Counted from the stretch's first letter, positions 1-12,069 are shown. The stretch: DNA of 64,000 nucleotides from Cerioporus squamosus (GCA_022592435.1 JABYQS010000077.1:62001-126000); one strand, 5' to 3'. The notes: generated by a model not told the origin, from the letters alone. Numbers and translations: made by a program.

Positions 1-1934
1 CGTTGACGGTCGGTGGGCGTTGCAGCGAAGAGGCAGGGACTTGATCCCCTGGGCTTGGGCTTGGTCATGGCGACGTTGGCAGCGGCACTGAAGCCCCAAG
101 CCGCCCTGTGGTGGCTGAATCCTTGTGATCCCGTCCGAGTCGCTGGATTGCTGGCGCAGGCGCAGGCGGGGCCTGCTTCTAACCCCGTGCGTGCGCCGCG
201 GTCAGGGTGCCGAGGCCGTGATGCTAATGCACGATGATGCATGATGGCACCCGCAGACTCGACACCGACACGAGATATCACCCAAGCCGGCAGCGTCCTA
301 GCGGAATTCCGTAGAATTCAGAAGGGCCCCTCGGAAGGAGCATAGGAGCCTAGGAGCGGGCGGACAGCGGACGAGCCAGCGGCCAGAGATGAATTGATAT
401 TCAGCGGTTGGCCATTCAAATATACGCCGCAGACTCACACAGGCAGGGCGGGGTCCGAGCGGCGGCACGGTGCATGGGTGTGCTGCATTGAGTGTTATCG
501 GGGCCTCCAGGCTCCAGGGAGCATGTAGCCACAGGCACCGGACGGCGGACGCTCGACGCTGCGCGCTGGAATGCCGTAGCGGTTGGATGCGATCAGTCAG
601 GCGCAGGGATCGGGCGCTGTGGGAGCCTGCCGCCCCGTCCTGTCCATAAAGTTGCGCACTTGCGTGCCCGGCGTGTGCGAGGAGGGGCAGGATATGGTTG
701 CGGGCGGTGTCTCGACACAAGATGTAGCGGATGGCTGGCCTGTGCACAGCGCACGGTGGCAGGAGGGAGGATCAGGGCAATGGATGGAGCGATGACATCG
801 ACTAACCTCGCGAAGCTGTCAAGTGTTTAGTCAATCGTCCGCGTACGACCGGGAGAACCGCCGTCTGGACGTACCGTAGACAGATGGTTTTGGTTAGTCC
901 TTTTACCATGGTGACCGCGCAGGGCCGCTCGAGGAAGTCCTGTATATTGTGTTCTACTATGGAGCCGGTGAAGGTGCTGCCGTTCACGTTGCGGTTATTG
1001 CACGCGCTTCGATGTGATCCTCTCCCGGAGGAGGATCAATAGATGAGTGAGCACGGTGGGGGAGTCAGCCGGCGGGGAGCACCCCAACCCCGCCAGCATC
1101 GATCCCGCTGAGTTGCAGGCGGCGCACACGGTGTACGGGCGACCGCAAACCACGTCGGGGACCTCCTATCCGCTTGAAAGCGCCGTCGACACAAAATGCC
1201 TCCGCGGCGCGCATCACAAGTGATCGTTGGCGGGACCCGATGGGGGATCTTGGCGCTGACCGCCGCTGGGTTGAGAGCAGCATTGACGAGACGCCAGACG
1301 GATCGGCAGAGGGCGTCGCCGACGGGGGCGCCCCGACAGGCGAGATCCTTGACTCGCCGCGCGTGACGAATGTGATCTGGTGAGGGTGTAAGCTCGTACG
1401 GAGTGGTGCCCCTGCTGCTGCGGACGTGAACAGCTGAGACGCGGATACACGGCGGCGTCGGACGGGAATAGGACACTGACATGATATGCTATGATATGTA
1501 TGTCCTTGCAGGCAGGACCGGGACAAGAAAACGCCTGGTGCCTGTTCTTGTGTTTGGTCATCAGCCCAATGGACCCTGGCCGTTCTGTGAGCAGGCGAGT
1601 GCACGTCGGGGTGCCCGCGGCCGCCCTGCGCTGGCGGGAGGCCGGGCCGGCTCGAGGAGTGCAGAAGATGGCGCGGAATAATGGAGGACGACGAGGCGGA
1701 GGCTGAGTGTGGATTTGAGTGTGTGCGCCTCGGTGTACGCTGGTCGGGGAGACGCTGCAGATCGTCATCGGCGTCGCTGCAGATGAAGCGGGCGCGATTG
1801 CGGGGAGTGCCCGCGGGGAGTGCCGCACGCGCGATCGAGGTGGATCGGGAGTCCGGGATGTGCTCGATTCGGCCTGCGATGGGCGAGGACCACAGCTGAT
1901 CGTTATCTCCCACCCATCTTGCCCACCGACCGCG
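1..1934. other. intergenic, no gene supported
   Basis: Several open frames cross this GC-rich stretch on both strands (for example 1065-2078 on the minus strand), but none shows a recognisable domain, a conserved motif or plausible introns, and they overlap each other. The last few hundred bases probably carry the promoter and 5' UTR of the acyl-CoA-binding protein gene starting at 1935. Confidence 0.5.
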
Positions 1935-2611
1935 ATGTCCAAGGCAAAGTTCGACAAGGCCGTCTCCATCGTCCAGAGCCTCCCCAAGGAGGGCCCCATC
2001 CAGCCCTCCCAGGAGGAGCAGCTCTTCGTGCGTCACGTCGACCCTGCTGCGCCCCCGGAGCGCGTTACTAACGCGCAATGACCCCCGCTCTCCCCCATAT
2101 CGTCACCCTCGGTCCGCGCAGTTCTACAAGTACTACAAGCAGGGTTAGTCCACGCCTCATACCCATCTCTATCAGATGATGGACGTCGGATTCATGCTGT
2201 GAACTACTCTCCGCAGCCACCGTTGGCGACGTCAACACGTCTCGCCCGGGCATGCTCGACTTTGTTGGCAAGGCGAAATGGTGAGTCGCGTACGGTCGCG
2301 CCACTCCTCGCAGCACACCGTGTGAGCGCCGATCGCGTCGGTGAATGCTGACTGTCACCTCGCCTACGACGCGTAGGGACGCGTGGAAGAGCGTTGAGGG
2401 CACATCCACGGAGGAGGCGTACCAGAAGTACGTCGAGAAGCTCATTGAGGTAAGCACCCTCGCCTGCTTGCGCCGATACTGCATTGTCCCCCTCCCATGC
2501 TGCTGCGGGATCGACTCACTCTGTCTGCGCTCCCTCCTACGAAAATAGATCCTCAAGCGGGCAGACACGGAAGAAGCCAAGAAGTACATTGCCGAGATCG
2601 AGGCGGCTTGA
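1935..2611 (+). CDS. acyl-CoA-binding protein (ACBP)
   Basis: Small cytosolic carrier of long-chain acyl-CoA esters; it buffers the acyl-CoA pool for lipid synthesis and transport. Five exons give 104 residues, close to the usual 86-105: 1935-2027, 2122-2143, 2217-2280, 2377-2449 and 2549-2611. All introns are GT-AG and phases match at every junction. The ACBP core is clear. FYKYYKQATVGDVN (about residues 32-45) carries the acyl-CoA-binding tyrosine/lysine signature, and KAKWDAWKS (57-65) and [10 protein letters not shown] follow as the last helices. A slightly extended C-terminus ends in a glutamate/alanine-rich helix. The start is the ATG of [10 protein letters not shown], at the family's usual N-terminus. 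It stands alone with no partner nearby, although the fused fatty acid synthase that makes its ligands lies about 30 kb downstream. Confidence 0.95.
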
Positions 2612-5600
2612 GGGCCAAGCATGCGTCGCGTCGCGTCGGCCTGGCAAATCGTCCTCCAGAAGTTTGTACCATACTCTTGAACTATGTACGTCTACGACCT
2701 CCCTTGCACCACTGGCCACTCGAGCCGCAGACGGACCCCCTCCCCGACCACGGCGCACCTTTGTCAAGAACGAGCACAACACGTGCAGAAGATCCGTGAC
2801 TGCATGTCCGAGTGCACGTCCTTCGGCTTCTCGTGGACTGCCCGGCTGCTTACCGTGTATGTGCACCTGGCGTCTCGTGGCGGGCGCGCGTGGAAGCTAG
2901 GACCGATGTCATTCAGATATCTATCGCCGCTTCTTCGCATTCAGCGAACCTCGAGCCGTGCGCGTTTCAGGATCGCAGATGGCGGAAGCAAATGCGGTCA
3001 GCGTCTGCCCACGATATGTCATCATGGCGTTGATCAAACCCCATGCCCTTCCGGGCGATGCTGTACAAACTGTATACGCCTCTGGCCTGCCCAGGGTCCA
3101 GTCATGCTTGTTCTGGCGTCCATGCCGCCCACGGTCGTTCGGTGGCACTGATGGGCGGTTCGAGGCAGCGTCTGAAACACGCTGCTGCGACCAGCGAACC
3201 CCAGGGCGCTCCGGTAATTGTGGACCTCTCGGAGCGTCTGGCGTGCCTCTTTGTCAACTTCGGCGACTTGAGCTGCACATGCGCCCCTCGACTAGATAGC
3301 TGCTCTCCAGGGCATGCGGCGATGCGCAGCTATCCGAGCAGCTCCATTGCTCAGTCCGGGACCCGCCAGACAAGAAGCCGCACCGGACGGGTCGCAGAGC
3401 ATGCTGAGGAGCGAGCTCGAGCTTGCGGACGACGAGCGCCGAGCTCTATAAAGACCGGAGGGTGCCTCCTCCGGAGCGCAGAACTCCCAACTGTGCATGC
3501 CAGCAGGGCGCGAACTCGTCCGGACGCATCGAATCATCCGCCGGGGGGAAGGCCACCCACCACGCCCCGCGCTTCTCACCGGATGACACGACGCGTGTTC
3601 TCAATTTCAACCCGGGTTTTTAGGTTATAGGCACTTTATTTATTGCTCCCGCTAACTAATTGCTATTAGCTTCGCAGTTGGGAATGGACGCGAGGACCCC
3701 GGACACGCCCAAAATTTCAAAGGCGCCGACACGTGCCGCCATCATAATGGAGCGCGCTGGGCAACGGGCGTCACGGTCCAGGCTATGTTTATCCCACGTG
3801 TAGCTAATCTGGGGATGCGCACGATCCAATCGGCGACATACGGCGTCTCTGTGCGTTCTCCGCGATTCGGCGTTCGTCTTGCGTGCTCTCGTCCCCGTAG
3901 ACGCTTGGAGGAGGTCCGCCGCAAGCTCGAAGTACAGCTGAAGGGCTGATATCGATGAAGACGAGTACAAACGAAGCGGCCTTGAGCGTACGAGTACAGC
4001 ACAGCCAAGAAGCCTTCCGTGGAACTCATCCTGCACCGCCGGATACAAGTACACGATACGGGTGGATAGATGGAGAAGGTCCGAACGCAGATAGGCTCGA
4101 ACAAAACACTCGTCGGGTCTCGTGTGCTGCCAGCCCCATGGGCATAATGATACAGTGGACGGGGTTGGCCGAGTATTGTACAGCTCGTTGAATCAGACCG
4201 TCGGATGAGAAGACCCACTAGTACTGGTAATAAAGCCTGCTTGTCCGCGCCCGCCAGCAGGTGTATCCGAGGACGTACGAGGAGTTCGCACTTAGAGCAT
4301 AGAGTGCCGTGAGCTTCGAGTTCTCCGCCACGGACGCGGACGCTCGCGGATGTGGTGGGGACAGGCTAGCTATGTGTGGTGTGATAGTCTCTTTCATGAC
4401 GCCTTACCTTGTCGATCTTTCTCGCGGGGGGTAAATGCGGACGCCTGATTGTGTGTTCGCAGTAGAGCGGATGTCGAGCGAAGACGGGACTGTGCGAGGA
4501 TAAGGATATACCCATGGAAACATTGTACTGGTACAGAAGACAAAGGAATGTCCGAGTATGAGTACGTGCACTCTTACAGCTGCGCATCGCCGAACGTTGG
4601 AACAATGACGGTGCAACTACAACGCGCGGGGGCTATAATGGGGGTCGTAACAGGTCGTGGAGACGCACGTAAGAGAAGCGCGGGAGTGCCCAGCGCAGGA
4701 TACAAAGGGCCCAGACAAAGCACATACAGTGACACGTCATAGAAGTGGAACAAAGACTGGATGGAGATGCACGGATTGTCGTGGGAGGCTGCGAACGTGC
4801 CCTTGCCGACGGGAAGTTGCATGAAAGCACTACAGTACAACTGTACAAGTACAGTAACAGTACGAGGAGCGGAGGGACCCGCGCGAACTCGGACGGCGCC
4901 GCCGACAAGGCAGGGAACCGACGAGTTCGAGAAGTGACAAGTCCTTTGACTCGGCAGAGCCTAGCGAGAGCACAGTCTGAAGCTTGAAGATCAGAGGTCT
5001 CGACTGCATCATTGCATTGTCAGCAGAATCCGTCTGCGAAGCGGCGTGGTACCATGAGTAAGCCCTGCCCGCCCGGTGCCATCCGATCTGAGTCAGTCAC
5101 GGTCATCTTGGCCGACGCGGACGAGGCGGGGCGGCACTGGCACGATGGCGGGGAGTGCGGGAGGTTGACTTGGTTGATGGATGGACCCGAAGCGCGATGG
5201 AATAAGGGTCCGAGTCGGAGACGGCGGGCTACGCCTGCGCTATGGGGTTACGCGGGAGCAACGCGGGCGAGTCCAAGGGTGCGGGACTTGCCATCCATCG
5301 CCCATCGCCGAGACGTTGCATTCAGTCGAGTGAGGGTCCACAGCGTCATGCGCGAGTACTCATGATGCATCCCGGCGCGTCAGTGTCAGAGACGCGGGTC
5401 AGCGGGAACGCACCCGACACCCGACATTCCCGACTGCGCGCCGAAATGCTTGTGGACGTAGCCGGCCGCATTTATGAGTGTGTTCGTTGAAGAGGTCACC
5501 ACAGGACCTTCCTTGACGTGCGCCGGGAGGCACTGATGACGAATAGCGACAGCTTCGGCGTGGACCCGCATGTGCCGAGTCTGCCAATGTCTCGTCCGAG

Positions 5601-6245
5601 TCGTTGGCTCTGCGCAGTACCGGCGCGGAGTGTCGGCGTGTTGATGGTACTTGGCGGCTGGGGAAAACGCGCGATCTCGCTCGGTGACTGCGCGAGAGTA
5701 GGATGGTGCAATCGCGTTCCAGTGTCGCTCGGAGGAGTAAGTCGCGGGTGCTTTATGGATGCCCACGGCAAGTCACTCTCCGCCAACGTTCGGGGTTCTG
5801 TTGAGGATCGCCAGGGAGCCACCGCCAGTGCCACAGAAGCGAGGTGGGTAACTTGACCTGAGTCGGGAACTCGCCTGTCCGCCGTCGTGGAGTCCGTCGT
5901 CGAGCAACATGGCCCATCTTCAATACGGTGGACTGGAGCAGCAACTCTAACGTGATCGCGACGCCGACGAGAACATCCAGCTCCCGTTACTATCATTCCT
6001 CATGATCGCCTTCTCGTTGAGGAGCTTCGACGCGTCTAGGTTTGGTTGGTGAGCGACGACGCTATGTATCGAAGTGAGCGGCTGTTGTTTTCATGAGTGG
6101 ACAAGGCATACCGTGAGCAGCGCCACAATCGAAGCATTCACAGTAATCACAGCATGTCATGCAGTGTACGACACGAATCCGACGGTTCTCTGCCCAGGCA
6201 GCCTATTAAACTATCACCATATGTCAGATCGAACGCGGAGCAAGC
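2612..6245. other. intergenic, gene-poor
   Basis: No gene supported over about 3.6 kb. Short overlapping frames on both strands lack domains and splice logic. Between roughly 3960 and 4870 the sequence is rich in GTAC-containing words (for example near 4035-4055 and 4836-4862), a low-complexity flavour without a clear repeat unit. A TATAAA-like sequence near 3444 has no recognisable gene behind it. The right end adjoins the 3' side of the minus-strand F-box gene. Confidence 0.45.
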
Positions 6246-6333
6246 TTAGACGGGAGAGACAGCACGCACCACCTCCGCGTATCCGAACGGATCCGTGCTG
6301 ATCACGGTGAACCCTTCGTCGCCTTCGTGGTCT

Positions 6334-8016
6334 TCACGGAAGCTGTGGTGGATGGCATACGGATGGAGGACGATCCTTCATGCTCGGACTGGTGGAATAT
6401 CCGTTTCCACCCGGAACCCAGGCATCCTTTAGGTGCGGCATGTCGACAGCGCTATGCGCACTGCGCGCGTACTTCTCGGCCCACGGGTTCAGGTCGAACG
6501 TGACGATGGTCGAGCTCCGAGGAAACTTTGACCAGTTGGACATGAGGAGGGAGAAGCGGGAGCCAAAGGAGTGGTACTGGTAGACGTTCCACGGGTGTTC
6601 TGTCGGAACGGACAGGGACAGCCGGAGCGCGTCGCGTTCCCAGTCTTTCCAGTTGACGCGGTGTTGTAGGGTCGTCAGGACCTGCAGGAGAGGCCTGCTA
6701 TGGAGTAGTTTCTTGAAGGTCGCGTAGGGTATGAGGAGCACTGCCCGTTTCATTGTCTGCGCTTCGACGCAGACGACGACGATCATCCTCAGGTCCGGAT
6801 CTGGCCAGAAAGGCGCGCTTGGGGGAGGGGAAGGGATACTTGACTCCTGGATACGCCGAGGGTTCTGCCCATGGGGAAGGTTCAACCTCAAGACGTCCAT
6901 CGTCGGATCCGAAGGGGGGTCGAACCGGAAGACACGAAGGTCCTTCCATGTGTTGGACGTCACCACTATGTGCGCCGCATCCAGAAGCGCAAAAGACACC
7001 TCAACACCAAACTGGTGACGCTGTAGCCGAGGATGATCAGTATGGGCAGGACGCGCTCGCTTGGACATGGGGGAACGCACCCAGATCATGCGTCCGGCTT
7101 GCCAGTCCCATATCTCGATCTGTGCACCGAGACCGGTGTCGTTTGAGAGTTGCATCCAGGCGACAAGTTCACGATGTATCTGTACCGCAGATAAATCGCT
7201 CAACATGAGCAGGGAAGGCGCCGTGTGCAGGATCGGTAGCACAGCGTCGGGATGAGCGGCGAACGGGTCATGGAGCGATCGGATGTGTACTGTGACGTCC
7301 CTGCAACACTTAGGTGAGCGTTCCAGTCTTATGATGCACATAACATGACTTACCATTCAGAGTACTCCTCCCTCTGGAAAACGAGTAGTAAATCTTGCGC
7401 CGGATCAACCGCGACAGCCTGGTTACTTTCTCCGGGGAAGGTGTCGAGCGGGACCGCCCAATGGCGCATAGAGCGACTTCCCGGAACCTCAGGCGGAGCA
7501 TAGAAGTCGGCCACGGCCTCCCGTTGTTTCTTGATGACGTAGGAAATGGCGCTGGAGAAAGACATTGATACCGTCCAGTCGTTGTTTCCCGCATTGATTG
7601 GTGAAGTGTAGCGGGAGCGCGTGCTGATGTACGTCCCGCTGCCTATGTGAGCCGTATATCCCAGCAGCATTTGCAGCTTCCCTAAGTGATCCAAAGGACC
7701 GTCTACCATCCCGGTCGCCGCTAGCAGAGTTTTGTACCGCAGCAAGCAGCCGTTCGTCCGGACGACATCTCCCAACAGACGGCAGACCTAGTCGCTGGTG
7801 AGACGAGGCAATAACGGCCCGAACGGCGAGACAACTCACCGACATGCAAGCGAGGAGATCTCGCAGGTCACAATGCGACAGTATACATACGAGCACGTCC
7901 TCCGGGAGGGTACAGAACGTTGCCTCGGTCCCCGATGCTAAACGGAGGATGCCACGCCCGAGCTGTCGCCCGGCGCGCAGGGTTTTGGCCACGCCCGACC
8001 ACTGTTTTGAGCGCAT
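6334..8016 (-). CDS. F-box-like protein (paralog of the gene at 49884)
   Basis: Probable substrate-recognition protein of an SCF ubiquitin ligase, from a lineage-expanded family of Agaricomycetes. Four exons on the minus strand: 8016-7840, 7787-7354, 7300-7081 and 7020-6334; the three introns are 52, 53 and 60 nt, GT-AG, and phases close. It encodes about 446 residues. The N-terminal F-box is LPEDVLVCILSHCDLRDLL (about residues 30-48), joined across intron 1 to VCRLLGDVV. The rest is a beta-rich C-terminal region of unknown fold with WTVSMSFSSAISYV, IEIWDWQAG and FWPDPDLRMI, each matched in the 49884 paralog. The open frame stops at 6334, but a conserved tail (TDPFGYAEVV, matching ADPYGFTIVV in the paralog) continues in another frame at about 6363-6246. 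This suggests a one-base frameshift near 6364 or an unrecognised splice. Confidence 0.75.
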
Positions 8017-8890
8017 TGTTGTGAAGATCGTCGGGAGGAATTTGAAGGTTGGTACGTAGAATCGTGGGCGGCTCGCTATATGTAGACAAGCCGGGGACTG
8101 CCAGTGCACCGCCTGGGACCGTGGGCTATCAACTCCGCGTCAGATGATCACTCACCAAGAGACCAGGTTTACCGGTACCTCTTCCATCCTCATGTTTGCA
8201 AGCAAGGTCAGTTGAGATCCTAATCCACGCCTTCGTGTAAGGCTCGCCAATGTTGGAACATGGAAGCAAGGCTGGCCCGGGAGTGGAACTTGAAGAGCTG
8301 AGACGAGGCAGCGTGGGAATACCCGTGACAGATGTAGCAACGCTGACGCCCAGACTTACGAACTTCTGAACATGGCCACGACAACGACGATAACCTGCCT
8401 GTTACCCTCTCTCTTACTGGGATCGTACCCAAGCTTCTTGTACAGGTGGTGTGTATGCTATGTTGGCAGCATGCGTCTCGTGGAGAATGTCACGTTCGTT
8501 GCAAGCTGGCGGGACCGCTTTGAATTCATGTCAGCAAGTACAGACCGGCCGGCTCGTATTCGGGATAAGTCGGTAAGAACACTGCCAGACAACTCGCAGT
8601 AGAAGATGTATTGCCTGGTGCAAATGGTGAACCTGTGCAGCACTACTGTCGGCTTCTCACTTCACTCACTGTCGTTCTCGCAGCGCAGCAAGGCAAGAGA
8701 GGGACGTGTCGGTTTACCTCCTCGAGGCTTGAGCAACTGCCGTGCACAGTGCGGTTTTAGCCTTTTGTTACTATGCACTTGCCCTTTAGTAGGAGCATGC
8801 GACGTGTACTATGGGTGAGTGGGTTACTAGCTATACAATACTGGCGCCCTCACTCAATACTCGTCTCATCACTCACCGGTCGCTCCATCC
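8017..8890. other. intergenic; partial repeat of array spacer
   Basis: No gene supported. The block 8620-8780 (around GCAGCACTACTGTCGGCTTC and CCTCGAGGCTTGAGCAACT) resembles 11395-11540 in the next part of the array (GCAGCACTGCTGTCGGCTTT and GCTTCGAGGCTTGAATAGC), so it is probably duplicated spacer rather than coding sequence. Confidence 0.5.
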
Positions 8891-8894
8891 TCCA

Positions 8895-9131
8895 GATTTG
8901 AGCGCATCGTACGATGTCCTGGCAGCATCACAGGTCAAAAAGGATACACGGAACTCTTCTTCGGCGAGAACGGGACGCCGGTGAGCGTCAGCAGTGCGCT
9001 CTCTGCGAGGCCACGGGCGATGCGCTGGTCGCTCCAGAGCCGCAGACTGGCCTGAACCTACGCGTGTTAGAACGCGGGAAGTTCGAAGAGTGGGGTTGTC
9101 TTAGCTGTATCTCACAAGGTGCACGCAAATG
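8895..9131 (+). pseudogene. decayed 3' fragment of an SDR/epimerase array gene (remnant P1)
   Basis: Short pieces still read like the last exon of the neighbouring genes. GYTELFFGENGT (8942-8977) matches GWNGFYFGENGE of copy B. After a break, ATGDALVAPEP (about 9010-9043) matches AIGDALVRLGISDNPEP. Between and after these the frame is lost and the YFGSEQ...SIGWKP end is gone. The following TGGCCTGAACCTACGCGTGT is shared with remnant P2 at about 10882. I read it as the 3' end of a lost tandem copy upstream of gene A. Confidence 0.6.
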
Positions 9132-9255
9132 ACCCGTACGACTCTAGCACTATCACGCAATCGAGGCATCTGCGGAATTCAAACTGGGTCCACGACTCTA
9201 CGCTTCGTCGAGTGTGTCATCTTGCCCAAGGGATGCGACTCGGCGGGAAGCACTG

Positions 9256-9400
9256 GCAGATGACCTGGAGTTCAAGTGAGTTCCGTTCCTCGACTGGGTG
9301 CTGTCAACCGAACGCTCCAAGATGCTATAAGCGACAACGTGTTTCGTAAGTGAGTTCATTCTCTTTCATGACGAAGCAGCCCATGGACGGGTATATAACC
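9256..9400 (+). repeat. array promoter block R1 with TATA box
   Basis: First of four related blocks (also 11029-11190, 11840-12000 and 13914-14075). All share a TGGCAG..GACCT start, a TC(G)ACT..GTGCTGTCAAC-like core, a GTAAGTGA segment, and CATGACGAAGCAG..CA just before the TATA box. Here the TATA box is TATATAA at 9392-9398, about 90 bases before the ATG of gene A. Confidence 0.65.
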
Positions 9401-9483
9401 TTCGTGATGTTCGTCCTGGGAGCGCACAAGCTCCCAATCTTCAATCTTCGGGCCTTAGGTTGTTTAACTCGCTGACTCGCGCA

Positions 9484-10766
9484 ATGGCTACCAAAACGCC
9501 CATCTTCCTCACTGGTGCTACAGGCACGTCTCTCTGCCTTTGGTCTTCTCTCGCGTCCTAATACACTTTTCTACAGGTTACATCGGAGGTGCAGTGCTAG
9601 CCCGTCTCCTTGAGCACCCCGGCGCCGACACCTTCGACATCACTGTCCTGCTCCGCAGCGAGAGCAAAGCGAAGATACTCAAGTCGCAGTTTGGTGTCAA
9701 GGCAGTCATTGGGACCCATCAGGACTACGACAAAGTCGAAAGACTCGTCGAGAACGCGCACGTCGTCTTCCACCTCGTAGGTTCTCGTCATCACCCTTTA
9801 CGACACATGCTGAACTCCGATGTTGCAGGCGGATGCGGACGATATCCCTTTGATCACCGCGATTCTGGGTGGCATGAGGAAACGACATGCGAAACTCGGG
9901 GACCTACCCATATTGATCCACACTGTGCGTATCATTGCGTTTCCCTGGTGATCGGACCTTTCCAAGACATATTGAACGTCCTTCCTGCAGTCGGGAACCG
10001 GCACCCTGACCGACGACGCGCGTGGCCTGTACCCGACGGAGACCGTCTACGACGACCTCAATGTCGAGCAGATCAAATCCATACCCCTCGAAGCTATGCA
10101 CCGGACTGTCGATCTGCTCATCACAGAGGCCGACACTCAAGGCTACCTGCGAGCGCACATCATCTTGCCGTCCACGATCTACGGGTTCGCAACGCATGCG
10201 CTCGTCCGTGCATGCGTGTCGAACGGGATCTCCATCCAGATACCTTTTCTCATCAGGGCATCCCTCGCCCGCAAGCAGGCAGGGATGGTCGGGCAAGGAA
10301 AGGCTCTCTGGCCGGACGTGCATATCGACGACAGTAAGCATCTTTACCGTCTTCTCCACCCTGCAAGCATAGCTTCGACTCTGATGTACGCAATTTGCCT
10401 CCCGCAGCCGCAGATTTGTATATTACCCTCTTCGATGCCATCGTCCGCGATCCCTCGGGCGTTGGACATGGCTGGAACGGCTTCTATCTCGTGGAGAATG
10501 GCGAGCACAGCTGGTACCAAATCGGCAAGGCAATCGGCCACACGCTCGTCAAACTGGGTCTTTCCAATGACCCCGAGCCGACCTCGTTCACGAACGAGGA
10601 GCTGGTCAAGTACTTTGGCAGCGAGCAGAGCGGTTTGGGGTGGGGCACGAACTCGCGTGCGCGCGCGAACCGCGGTCGGTCGATTGGGTGGAAGCCGAAG
10701 TATACAACGGAGGACATGTTGATGAGCATCCAGCCCGAGGTCGAGGCGTTGACGATGCAGGAGTAA
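9484..10766 (+). CDS. NAD(P)-binding epimerase/dehydratase-like protein, array copy A
   Basis: Extended short-chain dehydrogenase/reductase of unknown substrate, probably cytosolic. Five exons encode 345 residues: 9484-9523, 9577-9776, 9829-9924, 9991-10333 and 10408-10766 (40, 200, 96, 343 and 359 nt). The Rossmann dinucleotide loop GATGYIGG (residues 11-18) is split by intron 1. TFDITVLLRS and FGVKAVIGTHQD follow as beta-2 and beta-3, then SGTGTLTDDARG, and PSTIYGFATH, where the SDR catalytic Tyr region usually sits. The C-terminal part contains GHGWNGFY, EELVKYFG and RSIGWKP. Intron 1 starts with GC instead of GT, as in copies B and C. TATA lies about 90 bases upstream. The paralogs at 12070 and 14151 share every intron position. 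The substrate cannot be told from sequence; flavonol-reductase/epimerase-like and NmrA-like relatives are both possible. Confidence 0.88.
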
Positions 10767-10869
10767 TCAGGCTCTGTGGAGGGATTCGAATTGGGCTCGC
10801 ATGCGTTCTGTGAGTCTTTGCGACATCACTATAATACAGTACTGGCACGCTCACTCGATATGTAATCGT

Positions 10870-11053
10870 AGAGCCACATAATGGCCTGAACCTACGCGTG
10901 TCGGGACGGGAGTGTCGGGCTGTCTTGGCCGCAACTCGCAAGGCAGACGCAATTGACCGCGTCCATGGTGATCATGATCGGGCCCGAGGTCGACGCGCTG
11001 TGGGAGGAGGTGACTCAGAGGAAAGCACTGGCAGATGACCTCAGGATCGAGTA
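10870..11053 (+). pseudogene. decayed 3' fragment of an SDR/epimerase array gene (remnant P2)
   Basis: Starts with the TGGCCTGAACCTACGCGTGT sequence shared with P1 and ends in a readable tail, IGPEVDALWEE, then ALADDLRIE and stop at 11053. This corresponds to the SIQPEVEAL end of the intact copies. No intact upstream exons precede it. Confidence 0.55.
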
Positions 11054-11190
11054 AACTTCTGTCCCTCGATTAGGTGCTGTCAACCTAGCGTTTCAGGATG
11101 CTACCGGCGACCGCTTGTCCTCTAGGTGCTTGGTAAGTGAGAGTGCTCCCATGATGAAGCAGTCCAAGGACTAACCACTACATGCCTCTG
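11029..11190 (+). repeat. orphan array promoter block R2, TATA box lost
   Basis: The segment 11107-11174 is nearly identical to 13997-14065 upstream of copy C, through CTTGTCCTCTAGGTGCTTGG and GTGAGAGTGCTCCCATGA. Copy C then has AGTATAAAAGCCTCT, but here the sequence reads AACCACTACATGCCTCT, so the TATA box is gone. No gene of the family follows; only remnant P3 does. Confidence 0.65.
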
Positions 11191-11380
11191 CTTGTCTATC
11201 GCCCTCTGTTCTTTGCGAAAACGTACCGATGCACCTTGTGCAGAGGCCCAGAGGGTGTGGATGTCCTTGGTAACAGGCCGATAATCGGTCTGATTGAACA
11301 ACCCGGCTCATGCTCGAAATTGCCAGACGATGGACACGCGTTTCAAGACGTCCTGTCTCCGCCAGGAAATCAACGATCAG
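11191..11380. other. spacer between orphan promoter and remnant P3
   Basis: No feature recognised. By analogy with the other units it occupies the position where the 5' exons of a lost array copy should be, but no GATGYIGG-type sequence remains. Confidence 0.4.
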
Positions 11381-11389
11381 AGAATGTCA

Positions 11390-11700
11390 TACGTGGTGGA
11401 TATGGTGAGCTTCTGCAGCACTGCTGTCGGCTTTTTACTCCGCCTTACTTGATGTCCTTGCAGAGCCGTAGAGCCCAACCAGGACTGTCTCGGCTTCGAG
11501 GCTTGAATAGCGCCGTGCGCGCGTCGATCTGAGCCTTTGTCACGCAGCTGCGCGAAGAGGACGAGAGTTGCACAGCAGTCCGAGCGTCGGGCTGTTTTAC
11601 ACGAAGAGCGGGCGCAATTGACCGCATACACTTGGCATACACGGTAAACATGATCGGGCCGGAAGTCGAGACGCTGTGGAAGAAGAGACGACCATCGAGA
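11390..11700 (+). pseudogene. decayed 3' fragment of an SDR/epimerase array gene (remnant P3)
   Basis: Contains NMIGPEVETLWKK (about 11646-11685), matching IGPEVDALWEE of P2 and the PEVEAL end of the intact copies. It is preceded by spacer sequence (11395-11540) related to 8620-8780. No open frame of gene length is left. Confidence 0.5.
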
Positions 11701-11839
11701 GGCACTGACTCCAGACTTCGCAGGCAGCAGTATGGGGGTATCTGCGTGTCCAAAGCTTGGTCCACCAATGCAAAGACCCGTCAAGCGTTTCCTCTTACCG
11801 TACCAGGAGACGACCCGCAGGGGAGGTGTGGTAGAATAA

Positions 11840-12000
11840 CCCGAAGTTCGAGTGAGTTTCCGTCGCGCAACTAGGAGGTGTTGTCAGCAGAGAGATTCAA
11901 GCTGCTTATCAGCAACGACCTGTGCTCTACATACATACGTGCTTGGTAAGTGACAAGGCTCCGTGACAAAGCAGTTCATGAACAAGCATATAAGCCTTCC
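11840..12000 (+). repeat. array promoter block R3 with TATA box
   Basis: Related to R1, R2 and R4. It runs from the GTTCGAGTGAGTTTCCGTC segment through GTGCTTGGTAAGTGA and GACAAAGCAGTTCATGAAC to CATATAAGCC at 11988-11997, which serves as the TATA box about 80 bases before the ATG of copy B. Confidence 0.6.
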
Positions 12001-12069
12001 GACGTCCTACTCTACAAGCACACAAATTCTCGGGCCTCCAGCCGCTGTCACCAGCCGCTAACGCAGAAC

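Noticed and set aside
1065..2078. 337-residue minus-strand frame
   Set aside because: Overlaps the ACBP start region, is rich in Arg/Ser/Pro/His, and has no domain; a compositional artefact.
4030..4870. GTAC-rich stretch as a tandem repeat or satellite
   Set aside because: The words recur irregularly with no constant period, so no repeat unit can be defined.
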